Below, one piece after another: positions 8,224 to 19,215 of a stretch of DNA of 64,000 bases. Source of the stretch: G963666705 sp963666705 (GTDB lineage Bacteria > Pseudomonadota > Alphaproteobacteria > CADEGL01); the NCBI GenBank assembly GCA_963666705.2, contig CAXXKO010000029.1:496001-560000 (forward strand). Reading direction: 5' to 3'. Below the pieces are notes generated by a model, which searched no databases, was not told where the DNA came from, and worked only from the letters and a program-made list of their open reading frames with translations. A program made the position numbers and the translations under genes. Position 1 is the stretch's first letter; every line of letters begins with the position of its first letter.

Positions 8224-9217
8224 CGGATCCGGCCCTCCCGGCCCGCGTGAGGTAGAGCAGCCACCAGGCGGCGGCGTTGGCGGCCACCAGATAGCGCGTC
8301 GTCACGTCGAGGATGAGCTGCCGCCCGAAGCCTTCGAGCAGGCCGGCGACGAGGAACAGCAGGAGGGCCCCCATGACGATCCTGGCGGCCAGGCGGCCGC
8401 GCCGGGCGAGCATCTCCAGGCGCGTATGCCGGCCCGGAAAGGCGACGCTGCCGCCCAATACCAGGCCCGCCCCGCCGCACAGCACGACCGCCAGCAGCTC
8501 CGTCGTGCCGTGGATGCCGAGCCAGGCCCACAGCTCGACCGAAAGCCCCCGCGAGTGGTAGAGCGCCGCCATCGCCCCGATGGTGAGCCCGTTGTAGAAC
8601 ATCAGGATGACGACCGGCACGCCCAGCGCGAAGCCGAGGGCGAAGGCCAGCATGCCGATGGCGGCGTTGTGGGTGAAGAGGTAGGCAGCGAAGGCGGAAA
8701 GGCTTTCGGTCAGGTCGGCGCTCTTGTAGAGGATGGCCCGTAGGTCCGCGGTCGGCGTCGTCGGCGCGCGGTCCTCGGCCAGCCCCCCCGAGACGAAGGT
8801 GTAGTACCAGTCCTCGTTCCCGAGGGTCATGACGAGCCCCGTCGCGATGCCGAGCAGCATCACGAGGGCCGCCGTCAGGATGTGCCACCTGGCGGCGCGG
8901 ACCGCGCGCGGGAAGCCGCCGCCGAGGAAGGCTGAGACGCCGCTCGAGAGCTCGCCGCGCGCACCGTAGACGATGAAGTAGGCGCGCGCAGCGAGCCCCT
9001 CGAGATAGAGCACCACGTTGCGGTCGAGCGAGATCGTGCGGGCGACCGAGAGGGACGATATGGTGGCCCGGTAGAGGCTGGGCAGGCGCAAGAGCTGACC
9101 CGGGGTGAGGGACCCAATCCCCGCCACTTCGACCCCGGCCACCAGGCCGTCCAGCTCGCGCCAGGTCTTCTCGCGCTCGCGCCGAAATTCGTAGCTTTTG
9201 AGTCCAGCGGTCGCCAT
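8207..9217 (-). CDS. Stage II sporulation protein M-like membrane protein
   Basis: A 336-residue SpoIIM-family (DUF95) protein. A soluble helical N-terminal third with R-E-K-T-W-R-E-L-D is followed by five to six membrane segments, with the family motif region F-Y-N-G-L-T-I-G-A and G-I-H-G-T-T-E-L. The organism need not sporulate: SpoIIM-like proteins are a standard part of MoxR/DUF58 operons in non-sporulating bacteria. The start at 9217 lies 7 bp after the DUF58 stop. The stop overlaps the RDD gene start. Confidence 0.88.
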   Translation of the reverse strand: MATAGLKSYEFRREREKTWRELDGLVAGVEVAGIGSLTPGQLLRLPSLYRATISSLSVARTISLDRNVVLYLEGLAARAYFIVYGARGELSSGVSAFLGGGFPRAVRAARWHILTAALVMLLGIATGLVMTLGNEDWYYTFVSGGLAEDRAPTTPTADLRAILYKSADLTESLSAFAAYLFTHNAAIGMLAFALGFALGVPVVILMFYNGLTIGAMAALYHSRGLSVELWAWLGIHGTTELLAVVLCGGAGLVLGGSVAFPGRHTRLEMLARRGRLAARIVMGALLLFLVAGLLEGFGRQLILDVTTRYLVAANAAAWWLLYLTRAGRAGSDGDDG

Positions 9218-9224
9218 GGCCCTG

Positions 9225-10534
9225 TCAGACGAGCTCCTTGCGCTTGATCGTGAGGTAGCGGTTGATGAGGTCCGAGCCGATGGTCTCGCCGGGCGCATCG
9301 AGGCACTGAATGCCGACGCGGCGGAGGCGCTCGAAGACGACCAGGCGCTCGCGCATGATGTCCTCCGCCATGACGGCCCGGGTTACGTCGGTGAGGGTGT
9401 TGGGCACGGCATCGATCGTGGCGCCGATGCCCGGGTCCGCGAGGGTGACGAAGACGATCAGGTGGCGCGCCGCCAGCCGCTCGAGGTTCTCCACCATCAG
9501 CTCCGCCGTCACCGTATCGACGAACTCGGTCTGCAGGATGACGAGCGATCGCCGGTTCAGGCGCCCCAGGAGCGCCGCCAGGCCGAGGGTGAAGTTGGTT
9601 TCCTCGTGACGGTATTCGAGGCTCGCGCAGGCAAGCTGCAGGCGCGCGAAACTGTGCATCCCGGCCATCGGATCGATGGCCAGGCGGACTTGCGAATCGA
9701 AGCCGAAGACGCCGACCCGGTCGCCGCCGCGCAACGACAGGTGGCCGAGCCGGAGGCCGGCGTTGATGGCGTGATCGAGCCTCGGGATGCCGCCCAGGGG
9801 CTCGCTCATGAGCTGGCCGGTGTCGAAGGCGAGGACGATCTGGTGGTTGCGCTCGGCCCGGAACTCCTTGCATACCAGCGCGCGGTGCCGGGCCGAGTGC
9901 TTCCAGTCGATGGAGCGGTGGTCGAGCCCGGGCACGTATTCCCTCAAGGCCTCGAACTCCGAGCCTTCGCCTTGCTGGCTCTGGGGCTTGAAGCCGAAGA
10001 GGGCGTCGCGCGAGGTAAACCGGATCGCGCCCTGGCGCACGGCGCCCAAGTCGGGAATGACCGGGATGTCCGCCCCGACCGCCTCGATCCTCTCCCGCTG
10101 CATGAGGCCGAGGGGCCCGCGCCAGCGCAGCCACAGGCGCTCGACCCGCGCCGTGCCGCGGCGCTTGGGCGTGAGCGGGATATCGAGCAGCGCTTCCTCG
10201 TCCGGGCCGAGGGTGGCGACCTGGATCGGCGGCACGGCGAGGCTCTCACCGACGTCGCAAGCCACCTCGATATCGGCCCACTGGCGCCCGCCCGGGGCGG
10301 ACAGCGCGACGGACAGGGCGCCGCGGTCGCCGATATGGAGGACGGGCGGGGGTGTCACCGCGATGCCGAGGACGCGGGCGGGCAGCGCGCGCAGGCCGTC
10401 GAGGCCCGTCAGGAACATGGCCAGGCCGAGATAGCCGAAGCCGAGCGGCCACAGCGACCCGTCGACCAGCACGAGGACGAGGGAGAGCGGCGCGCCGGCG
10501 CCGAACAGGATCACGGCCAGGCCGGTCGGGCGCA

Positions 10535-10535
<1 letters not shown>
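9225..10535 (-). CDS. DUF58 domain protein (MoxR partner)
   Basis: A 436-residue protein with two N-terminal membrane segments and a DUF58 core. The hallmark R-E-Y-V-P-G-L-D-H-R-S-I-D-W-K-H-S-A-R lies near the middle, followed by a von Willebrand A-like fold (A-F-D-T-G at about residue 240). DUF58 proteins are the usual partners of MoxR AAA ATPases, which may insert metals or remodel them. The start at 10535 overlaps the moxR stop in a TGATG arrangement. The frame is open further upstream, but that extension reads through moxR in a shadow frame and lacks a plausible start. Confidence 0.9.
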
Positions 10536-11480
<945 letters not shown>

Positions 11481-11491
<11 letters not shown>

Positions 11492-12698
11492 TGATGATCT
11501 CCTGCTTCCAGCGATGGAGTCCGCGGGCCATGCGCGCCAGGCGGGGGCTGTTGGCCTTGGCCGTACCGACTATGGCATCGATCTCGCGGCGAAGGTCATG
11601 GTAACGCGAACGCGCGCCGCGCGCCGCGCCGATGCGGTCCACCCAGCCCGGGAGGGCCGCCTCGTCGAGCGCCCGCGGCGCGTGCAGCCGGCGCGCCGCG
11701 TCCCTCAGGGTCAGGCTCGCGTAACGCCTGAGGATCTCGGGGCCATGGCCGCCATGGCGGAGCAGGCCGGCCATATTGTCGATCAGGGTCGCCTTGCCCG
11801 ATTCGAGCGTCGGCCGCGCGGGGAGCGGCGCGCCGAAGCGCCCCGTGGCCGACCACATCAGCGCGCCGAGGGCCACGAGGGCCAGGGCCGTCGGTACGGC
11901 GAACGGGAACTCGAATGCGGCCCGCCACATGTTGGGGGCCAGGCGGAAGCCGTGGATGGTCTCGTCGATGACGACCGTCCCGTCCCTCGGCCGCAGGGCC
12001 TCGATCACGCGCACCGCGAGGACCGCGTTGTCGGCCAGGCCGATACCGTTATTGGACAGGATATCCGGGTCCGAGAGGAGCCAGACACGTTGGCCGCCAT
12101 AGGGCAACTCGCCCAGCAGCACGCCCTTGTCGCTACTGACGATGGGGCGGAGGCGGGCGGACTCGACGAGCTGGGGCGAGGGCAGGGAAGGGGTGACGCC
12201 GAACGGACCCCGCCGCCACGCGACCGGGCCGGTGACACGCCGCAACCGGGCGTCGGGCAGGAGTTGCTCGAGGACGCCCGCCACATCCTGTCGATCGAGG
12301 ATGGTGATGGCCTCCAGCCACCGCGGCTTCTCCGGGTCGGCGACGCCCGTCCACTTGGGCAGGACGATCAGCACCGCCTCGGCCGCGAGCAGGTCGCCGA
12401 GCTCGCCGCCAACGCCCTCGGACGGCGGCGGCTCGGCGATCACGAGCAGAGACGATGCCCCGGCCTTCCGTGCCGAGTTGTTGCGGCTGAACAGGACTGG
12501 GATGTCGAGGCGCCGCAGCACCTCGACCAGGCCACGGTGGCCGATGGCGGAGTAAGAGAAGGCGTTCGCGCCGGCCGTGCGCGGCTCACCGTCGCCACCG
12601 TCGACTTCGAGGAAGACGGCGCCCGCGAAGGCCAGGAAGCCGGCCGCGAACAGCCAGAAGACGGCCGCGGCCGAGAAGACCGCCGGGCGCGCCTTCAC
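11481..12698 (-). CDS. DUF4350 domain membrane protein
   Basis: A 405-residue protein with an N-terminal membrane helix, an extracytoplasmic DUF4350 domain and a second helix (around residue 280) before a basic cytosolic tail. The motif V-V-I-D-E-T-I-H-G lies just before the second helix. I chose GTG 12698 because it forms a GTGA overlap with the stop of the upstream DUF4129 gene (12695-12697), like the other junctions in this operon; the open frame extends to 12776 but inside that gene. DUF4350 is a regular member of MoxR/DUF58/DUF4129 clusters and its biochemical role is unknown. Confidence 0.87.
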
Positions 12699-13456
12699 GG
12701 CGTGGCCCCGGCTTCGGCGGCAAGGTGGCGATAGCTCTCCAGGCACGCGCGGTAGTCCGCCGCGCCGGGGCGCCATGCGCCGAAATGGCTCAGCTCGGCC
12801 GCGGCTACGATGGAGGCGAGGGCGGCCTTGGCGGCTTCTCCCAGGTCCAGGCGCCGGGCGATCTCCCGGCTGGTCAGGGACGGTGGCTGCCCAGGGTCGA
12901 ACCGCCGCCGCAGCGCCTCCAGGCAGGCCAGTAACAGCGCATGGATTGCCTCGCCATACCGGCCCGCGGCGGCGAGCCGCTCGGCATCCGTGAGCGTATC
13001 CGCCGCCGCCTGGCGATCCGGCCCTTCACCTGGGGACGGGGACACGGCGCCCCGGTCGTCGCGCTTTCGACCCCGGGCGGACTTCGCGAGCGCGGCGAGC
13101 TCGGACACCGCGAAGGCGATAATCAGCCCACCGCCGACCAGCGCCATCACCCATAGGAGCATCTTGCCAACGCCCGCCAGCGCCGGCGAAAATTCGCCGG
13201 TCGGCTCGGTGGCCACGGCGTCATTCTCCGGCGCCGGCCCTACCTGCGGGTGGATCTGCTGAAACTCTCCGCCCGACAGGACCGCCTCGGCGGCGCGGCG
13301 AATCTCGGCCCGCCGGGGCGCGGCCTCCGCCGCCGTCGCGGCCGCGCCCAGCCCGATGAGGACAATGGCCGCGGCAAGGGCCGTGCGCCGCCATCCGCCA
13401 TATGCCGCGGGGATGCACGCGGTCGCGTCGGGTTCGATTGGGCGGGCGCCGAACAT
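12695..13456 (-). CDS. DUF4129 domain membrane protein, first gene of MoxR operon
   Basis: A 253-residue protein. The start at 13456 gives M-F-G-A-R-P-I, then a hydrophobic segment ending in an A-x-A-like site, a second membrane helix at about residue 110, and a C-terminal DUF4129 domain with the A-A-G-R-Y-x-E-A-I-H-A-L-L-L motif and the S-x-x-E-I-A-R-R-L segment. A longer open frame upstream is basic and lacks family similarity. It heads the run DUF4129-DUF4350-MoxR-DUF58-SpoIIM-RDD, all joined by short overlaps or gaps of less than 10 bp, so the promoter should lie in the divergent gap at 13457-13642. Confidence 0.87.
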   Translation of the reverse strand: MFGARPIEPDATACIPAAYGGWRRTALAAAIVLIGLGAAATAAEAAPRRAEIRRAAEAVLSGGEFQQIHPQVGPAPENDAVATEPTGEFSPALAGVGKMLLWVMALVGGGLIIAFAVSELAALAKSARGRKRDDRGAVSPSPGEGPDRQAAADTLTDAERLAAAGRYGEAIHALLLACLEALRRRFDPGQPPSLTSREIARRLDLGEAAKAALASIVAAAELSHFGAWRPGAADYRACLESYRHLAAEAGATP

Positions 13457-13642
13457 AGCTCTTATATGGATCGTCTGATGCGGCGGTGAATGGCGATTCA
13501 ATCCTGACCCGATATCTCGAGCCCGGGCAAGCGGGTTTCGCCATCGCGCGCGGCGGCGACCGACTTGCCAAGCGCACCGGCGCCGATCATCCTGCCGGCT
13601 TCCGCGCCGGGCCCAGACCGGCCGCAAGATGGGGATGCGCCG

Positions 13643-14128
13643 ATGAAGGCTCCTAGTCGCCCGCTGGCCGCGCTGTTCGGCCTCGCGCTGTTATCGCTGC
13701 CGACCATCGCGCAGACCGAGGACCGGCATGCCGGCTACTACTACCCGCCGCCCCAAAGCGAGGAAACCTACCAGGCGCGGGCGCAGCCCATGGCTGGCAC
13801 CACCCGGGCCCAGCGCATCGGCTGGGTTGTCGGGATGACGGAGTTAGCACTCCAGAACCCCTATCCGCCGGCCTTCCACATCTTCGCCAAGGGCGAGGAG
13901 GCCGAGAAGATGATCGTCACCGCGGTGAACGCCCAGATGTACAACACCCTCTACCGCATGCGCGCCCTCATGGCCGCCCTGACGGCTAAGGCCCGCACCT
14001 TGCCGGTGTTCCAGGAATTCGGCGTCGAGGACTACTTCACCTTCTTCGACCTTGCGATGATGCTGGGCTTCAAGCAGATCACGGTGACCGACGGCGACAC
14101 ATTCGCGCACCAGATCTTCCTGCGCTGA
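13643..14128 (+). CDS. Small conserved secreted protein
   Basis: A 161-residue protein with a clear Sec signal peptide (M-K-A-P-S-R-P then a Leu/Ala-rich core, cut near T-I-A-Q). The mature part starts with a Tyr/Pro-rich stretch (Y-Y-Y-P-P-P) and has a compact alpha-helical body ending H-Q-I-F-L-R. I recall similar short periplasmic proteins near molybdopterin genes in other alphaproteobacteria, where they are sometimes mislabelled as MobA-like. No catalytic motif is visible. ATG 13643 was chosen over 13565 because it places the signal peptide at the N-terminus. It is divergent from the MoxR operon. Confidence 0.72.
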   Translation: MKAPSRPLAALFGLALLSLPTIAQTEDRHAGYYYPPPQSEETYQARAQPMAGTTRAQRIGWVVGMTELALQNPYPPAFHIFAKGEEAEKMIVTAVNAQMYNTLYRMRALMAALTAKARTLPVFQEFGVEDYFTFFDLAMMLGFKQITVTDGDTFAHQIFLR

Positions 14129-15609
14129 GTCGCGCGTCTCAGGGCTCGCCCCCAAGAATGGCGACGATGTCGTCGTAGCCCTGGCGCTCGGCGTAGTCGA
14201 GCGCCGACATGTCGAGCTGGTCGCGCAGGCCTTTATCGGCCCCGGACCCGACCAGTGCCTGGACCACGTCCGTATAGCCGTTCCAGGTCGCGCGCATCAG
14301 CGCCGTGAGGCCATTGTCGTCCTGGATGTCGAGCTCCGTGCCCGCGGCCATGAGCTGCTCGACCACGTTCGTGTGGCCGTTGCTCGCCGCCCAGATCAAT
14401 GCCGTTTTGCCTTCGTTGTCCACCACGTCAGGATCCGCGCCGACCTCGAGAAGGGTGTTGGCGATCCTCTTGTCGCCGCGCCAGCCGGCGTTGATGAGGG
14501 CCGTGCGGCCGTCGATGTCGCGGCCGTCCGCGTCCTCGCCCCGGGCCAGGAGACTGTGGACGGTCGTGAGGTCGCCGGCGGCGATGGCCTCCTGGAGAGG
14601 CGCCGCCTTCTGCACCTCGTTGCCGCCGGGGCTCGGGGTCGGGAGGGCGGTGCCGAGGCTGGCCCGCCAGCTCGTCACCTCGCGGCGGGCGCGGAGGAGC
14701 TCTTCCGGCGAGAGGTGCGGCTCCAGCATCTCCGCCGCCCGCGCCGCGGTTTCGTTTCCGGCCTCCGCCGCCAAGGTCCACCACAGCATGGATTCCGACA
14801 GGTCGCGTTCGACGCCGTAGCCGCGGGCGGCCAGGTAGCCGAGCGCGAGCTGTGCCTGCGGGTGGCCTTGTTGCGCGGCTTGCACCATCCGTTCCCCGGC
14901 CTTGACGGGATCGCGGGGGGTGCCATGGCCGATCAGATGGCGCCGGGCGACGCTGTATTGGGCGTGGGCGTATCCCTTCTCGGCCGCGGCTTCCAGGCGC
15001 TCGAGGACCTGCTGGCGGCGTTCGGTCGGGGGGAACTCGAGTGGCGCCTCGGGATGGGCGATCGCGTCCGAGAGGTCCTCATCGAGACCCGGCATGGTGT
15101 GGAGCAGAAGTTTCATGCCGATGGCGGTCGAGGGAATTTGACTGAGCTGGCGCGTGCCGGCGGCGGGAGAGATGGACGCGAGGACGATCGGACTCTCGGA
15201 CGCCGGGGCCTTCCAGACCTCCCGCGGCGGGGTCGCGGCGGTTGCTTCAGTCGAGTCGTCCTCGTCATGTGCGGCTTCGGCCGTCTGTTCCCGGATGTCG
15301 TTGCTCCCCGGGAGCGGCTCGCTCTCCGCCTCCGTCTCTTCGCGTTCGGCGGTCGCCGCGGCATCCGAATCCGGTAATTCCGCCTTGGCCGCCGCCGCTT
15401 CGGTAGCGGCGGCCGCGGCCGCCGTCGCCGCCGCTTCGGTATCGGTGGCCGCCGTCGCCGCCGCTTCGGTATCGGTGGCCGCCGTCGCCGCCGCTTCGGT
15501 ATCGACGGTGGTCGTCGCCAGGTAGACCTCCCCGAACGCGCCCGGTGCGATTTCGATCACGACGCCCTCGCCACCGCCGGACCCCTCCGACGGACGCTCG
15601 GCGCTTGCC

Positions 15610-15990
15610 GTCAATGTCTCTTCCTCCGCGCTTGCGGTCGCGTCGGGCGCTTCGGTGGGCCGCGCCCCCTCTTCCTCCGCGCTTGCGGTCGCGTCGGGCG
15701 CTTCGGCGGGCCGCGCCTCCTCTTCCTCCGCGCTTGCGGTCGCATCGGGCGCTTCGACGGGCCGCGCCTCCTCTTCCTCCGCGCTGGCGGTCGCATCGGG
15801 CGCTTCAGTGGGCTGCGCCTCCTCTTCCTCCGCGCTCGCGGTCGCGTCGGGCGCTTCGGTGGGCTGCGCCTCCTCGTCTTCCGCGCTCGCGGTCGCGTCG
15901 GGCGCTTCGACGGGCTGCGTCTCCTCTTCCTCCGAGCTGGCGGTCGCGTCGGGCGCTTCGACGGGCTGCGCAATTTCCTCTTTCTCACTG
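15610..15990. repeat. 51-bp coding tandem repeats (17-residue acidic units)
   Basis: About six full and two partial copies of a 51-bp unit lie in the minus-strand SEL1/ankyrin gene. Each encodes a 17-residue unit starting A-P-D-A-T-A-S and ending in Pro-x-Glu. Unit-to-unit differences cluster at the same few codons (Q/R, V/T/A), which points to expansion by slippage or unequal exchange. Confidence 0.88.
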
Positions 15991-16530
15991 GCGGTCGCGC
16001 CAGCCACCACCACTGCCCGCTCTGCACCCGTCCCGTCATACGGGATCGGCTGGTCCGCTTCGGCCGCCACGTCCGGCGTGGTCGTGCCGCTACCCCGCAA
16101 GGTGGCCTCGCCGGCCTCTTCCGTCCGCTCTTGCGTCTCTTCCTCGGTCGGCACGGCCTCGATGCGGACCGTGCCCTCGATCGCGTCCGCGGTGTCGTTG
16201 CTGGCCCCCCGACCGGCATTTGCCGGCGTATCCTGAGCGGCGAGCATGCGCTCGAGGGCGGGTTGGGTGAGTGACGCCGTCTGCAGGTCCATGAGCGGAA
16301 GCAGGCGCAAAGGCGGCGTGGCCGGCGCCGGCTCCTCGGCGCCTGGTGGGGTTCCCGCCGCGGGGGATTCCTCGGTGACCGGCTCGGCCGCTTCCATCTC
16401 CCCCGCCTCCCCCGCCTCGGCCGCCGTGGCGGCTTCGGTCTCGGCCTCCGCCATTCGGTCGGATTCGGCCGTGGCCTGCTGTCCGAGCACCTCCGGGTTC
16501 AGGGGCGACTGCTCGACCTGGCCTTCCCGG

Positions 16531-16556
16531 CCCCTGTCATCGGCCCCTGTCATCGG
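16531..16556. repeat. 13-bp tandem duplication causing a frameshift
   Basis: The unit CCCCTGTCATCGG occurs twice back to back. One extra 13-bp unit shifts the minus-strand SEL1/ankyrin frame by one base; deleting one copy restores a single 956-codon frame. Confidence 0.92.
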
Positions 16557-17186
16557 CCCCTTGCTCGGCCTGCGGCGCGGCGTCGCGCATCTCCGGTTGC
16601 GGCGGGGCCTCGGCGGTCGGAATGCTAGGCGGCAACAGGGACTCGGTCCTGATCTGGGCGCGCGTGCTGGGCGCCGATGCGCTGGGTCTATTGGGGGAGC
16701 CCTGGTAGGGGGAGGCGCTGTTCGGCCGTTGGGCGGCGCGGAAGGACCTGGTTGCGTGGGCGCCCGCGGCGCGGCCACGCTCATCCGCGCTGCCTTGTCC
16801 GAAGACCTCGGAATCGAGCGAGACGGCGCCCTCGCCCACGGCGACCCAAGGGTCCTCCTTGTCCGAGAAGATAACCACGTCGACGCGCCGATAGCGCTCG
16901 GGCTCCAGCCATGCCCAATCCCGCTCCCACAGAAAGTCCAGCACCGGCCAGCCGAGAAGAAAGACGGCGAGAAGGGTGCCGTGCATGATCGCGGAGAGGG
17001 CGGAGCCGATGCGAAGCATAATACCGACAATCGTGTGCGGCCGCGCCGCGGCCATCCGTCGCGGGGCGGAGCGCGGCCCACAATGGTCCGCGCGGTCCAC
17101 GCCCGCTGGCTACATTCTAATGTAAGGCCTTTTCGGCCGCTTGCACGGAGAATCCGCTCGCGCGCGCGGTTGGGCGCGCGGCGCCC

Positions 17187-18218
17187 TCAGCCGCCGGTGG
17201 CGCTCATATGGCGGGAAACGGAGACGCGGTCGCGGCGGCGGTCGATGATGAAATCGTGGCCCTTGGGCTTGCGCGAGATGGCCTCGCGGATGGCCGCGTC
17301 GAGATCCGCGTCATCGGCGCTCGCGCGCAAGGGCGCGCGCAGGTCGGCCGCATCCTCCTGGCCCAGGCACATGAAAAGCGTGCCGGTACAGGTGAGGCGC
17401 ACGCGGTTGCAGGATTCGCAAAAATTGTGGGTCATCGGCGTGATGAAGCCGATCTTGCGTCCGGTCTCGCGCACCGTCACGTAGCGCGCCGGGCCGCCGG
17501 TCGAGAAGTCGCTGTCATCGAGGGTCCAGCGCTCCCGCAGGCGCGCGCGGACCATGGACAGGGGATAGTACTGATCGATGCGCTGCTCGCCGATATCGCC
17601 CATGGGCATGACCTCGATGATGGTGAGGTCGAAGCCCTCATCACCGCACCAGGCGACGATGCGGTCGAGCTCGTCGATGTTCACGTCCTTGAGCGCGACG
17701 GCGTTGATCTTGATGGCGAGGCCGGCCTCGCGGGCCGCGGCCAGCCCGGCCATGACCTTGTCGAGCTTGCCCCAGCGGGTGATGGCGAGGAACTTCTCGG
17801 GATCGAGGGTATCGAGCGAGACATTGACGCGCCTCAGGCCCGCCGCGTAGAGCTCACCGGCGAGGCGCGGGAGCTGGCTGCCGTTGGTGGTGAGGGTGAG
17901 CTCGTCGAGCGCCCCGGTGCCGAGATGCCGGCCGAGGCCGCGGATGAGGCTTATGACATTGCGGCGGACGAGCGGCTCGCCACCCGTGAGCCGCAGCTTG
18001 CGCACGCCCAGGCGCACGAAGGCGGAGCATAGCCGGTCGAGCTCCTCGAGGGAGAGCACGTCGGCCTTGGGCAGGAAGGTCATGTCCTCCGACATGCAAT
18101 AGACGCAGCGGAAGTCGCAGCGGTCGGTCACCGACACCCGCAGGTAGCTGACCTTGCGGGCGAAGGGATCGATGAGGGCCGCCTCGCTCCCCGCGCTGTT
18201 CTCGACCTTGGCGTCCAT
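17187..18218 (-). CDS. moaA: GTP 3',8-cyclase (molybdenum cofactor biosynthesis)
   Basis: A 343-residue radical SAM enzyme that starts molybdopterin synthesis by converting GTP to the 3',8-cyclo intermediate with MoaC. The N-terminal [4Fe-4S] motif C-x3-C-x2-C is at Cys34, Cys38 and Cys41, followed by L-T-G-G-E-P-L. The second cluster motif N-F-C-E-S-C-N-R-V-R-L-T-C is near residue 270. The double-glycine C-terminus (A-T-G-G) required by the family is present. It lies 105 bp after tupA2 and probably closes the tungstate-uptake operon, linking oxyanion import with pterin synthesis. Confidence 0.95.
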   Translation of the reverse strand: MDAKVENSAGSEAALIDPFARKVSYLRVSVTDRCDFRCVYCMSEDMTFLPKADVLSLEELDRLCSAFVRLGVRKLRLTGGEPLVRRNVISLIRGLGRHLGTGALDELTLTTNGSQLPRLAGELYAAGLRRVNVSLDTLDPEKFLAITRWGKLDKVMAGLAAAREAGLAIKINAVALKDVNIDELDRIVAWCGDEGFDLTIIEVMPMGDIGEQRIDQYYPLSMVRARLRERWTLDDSDFSTGGPARYVTVRETGRKIGFITPMTHNFCESCNRVRLTCTGTLFMCLGQEDAADLRAPLRASADDADLDAAIREAISRKPKGHDFIIDRRRDRVSVSRHMSATGG

Positions 18219-18323
18219 GTCTTGGGCGGCCCTTCCACGCTTTCCCCGATCCCGGCGCTTCGTCGCCGGGTGTGTCGATTAACATACGATGTCATCGCCG
18301 ACAATCAATGCCGAGCGCCCGAT

Positions 18324-19193
18324 CTAGTCCGGCGCGGCATTGGGGATGAAGGCCTCCCGGCCATCGATCCTATAGGCGGCGATCGCGGCCTGGCCCGCGG
18401 GCGAGGTGATCCAGGCCATGAAGGCGCGCGCCTTGCCGGCCTGCACGTGAGGGTGACGCTCCGGGCTCACGAGGGTTACGGCGTACTGGTTGAAGAGGCT
18501 CGGGTCGTCCGCCACCAGGGCCTCGAGCGGCCCGCGGTTATTGAAGGCGAGCCAGGTGCCGCTGTCGGTCAGGGTATAGGCGCCGAGGCCCGAGGCGGTG
18601 TTGAGGTTGGCGCCCTGGCCCGAGCCCGTCTCGCGGTACCAGCCCGCGCCCGCGGCACCCGGGTCGAGCCCCGCCGCGGCCCAGAGGCGCCGCTCCGCCT
18701 TGTTGGTGCCGCTGTCGTCGCCGCGCGAGAGGAAGAGCGCCCGCGCCTGGGCGATCGCGGCGAAGGCCGCGGCCGCGCCGGTCATGCCCTGCACCCCGGC
18801 CGGGTCGTCGTCCGGCCCCACCAGGAGGAAGCCGTTGTACATGACCTCCCGGCGCTCCGCCCCGAAGCCCTCGGCGACGAAGGCGCGCTCGGACTCGGCG
18901 TCGTGCGAGAGGATGGCGTCGCAATCCCCGGCGCGGCCCATGTTCAGGACCTGGCCCGTGCCGGCGATGATGGCGAGGACGGGGATGCCGGTCGCATCCG
19001 TGAACTGGGGTAGGAGCGCCGCGAGGAGGCCCGAGCTCTCGGTCGAATAGGTCGAGGCGAGGACGAGCGGCCGGTCCGCCGCCGTCGGGCCCGAGGGCCA
19101 CACGCCGAAGGCCGCGCCGAGCAGGGCGAGGGCCACGAGGGCGAGGGCCGCGAGGGTCGTGAGGGGGCGGACGAAGACCTGGGAGAGGTTCAC
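18324..19193 (-). CDS. Tungstate/molybdate ABC transporter substrate-binding protein, paralogue 2
   Basis: A 289-residue periplasmic binding protein of the TupA class with an N-terminal membrane/signal segment. The oxyanion-binding stretch reads L-A-S-T-Y-S-T-E-S-S-G-L, whereas the neighbouring paralogue and typical TupA proteins have S-T-T-S-T. The other signatures G-T-G-Q, S-R-G-D-D-S-G-T and E-T-G-S-G are kept. It lies 22 bp after the first tupA on the same strand, so the one transporter has two binding proteins. The Thr-to-Tyr change suggests altered affinity or ligand, but this is inferred only from sequence. Confidence 0.88.
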   Translation of the reverse strand: MNLSQVFVRPLTTLAALALVALALLGAAFGVWPSGPTAADRPLVLASTYSTESSGLLAALLPQFTDATGIPVLAIIAGTGQVLNMGRAGDCDAILSHDAESERAFVAEGFGAERREVMYNGFLLVGPDDDPAGVQGMTGAAAAFAAIAQARALFLSRGDDSGTNKAERRLWAAAGLDPGAAGAGWYRETGSGQGANLNTASGLGAYTLTDSGTWLAFNNRGPLEALVADDPSLFNQYAVTLVSPERHPHVQAGKARAFMAWITSPAGQAAIAAYRIDGREAFIPNAAPD

Positions 19194-19215
19194 GGGTCGG
19201 CTCTTTCGCGATCGC

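Larger units (their letters stand above)
14139..17019 (-). pseudogene. Membrane-anchored SEL1/ankyrin repeat protein, frameshifted by 13-bp duplication
   Basis: From ATG 17019 the protein begins with one membrane helix (L-L-A-V-F-L-L-G-W) and V-D-V-V-I-F-S-D, like TonB/TolA-type anchors. The frame stops at 16537 beside a perfect 13-bp tandem repeat (16531-16543 and 16544-16556). Removing one unit joins it in frame to the rest, giving 955 residues. The remainder has a long acidic Ala/Pro/Glu region with about six full 17-residue repeats of the form A-P-D-A-T-A-S-A-E-E-E-E-A-x-P-x-E, three 10-residue repeats (D-T-E-A-A-A-T-A-A-T), SEL1 repeats and four C-terminal ankyrin repeats. It is probably a cell-envelope scaffold. 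The frameshift may be recent or a sequencing error. Confidence 0.78.

Noticed and set aside
18219..18323. Molybdenum-cofactor riboswitch upstream of moaA
   Set aside because: Only 105 bp are available and the conserved riboswitch core could not be recognised; moaA is more simply read from the tup operon.
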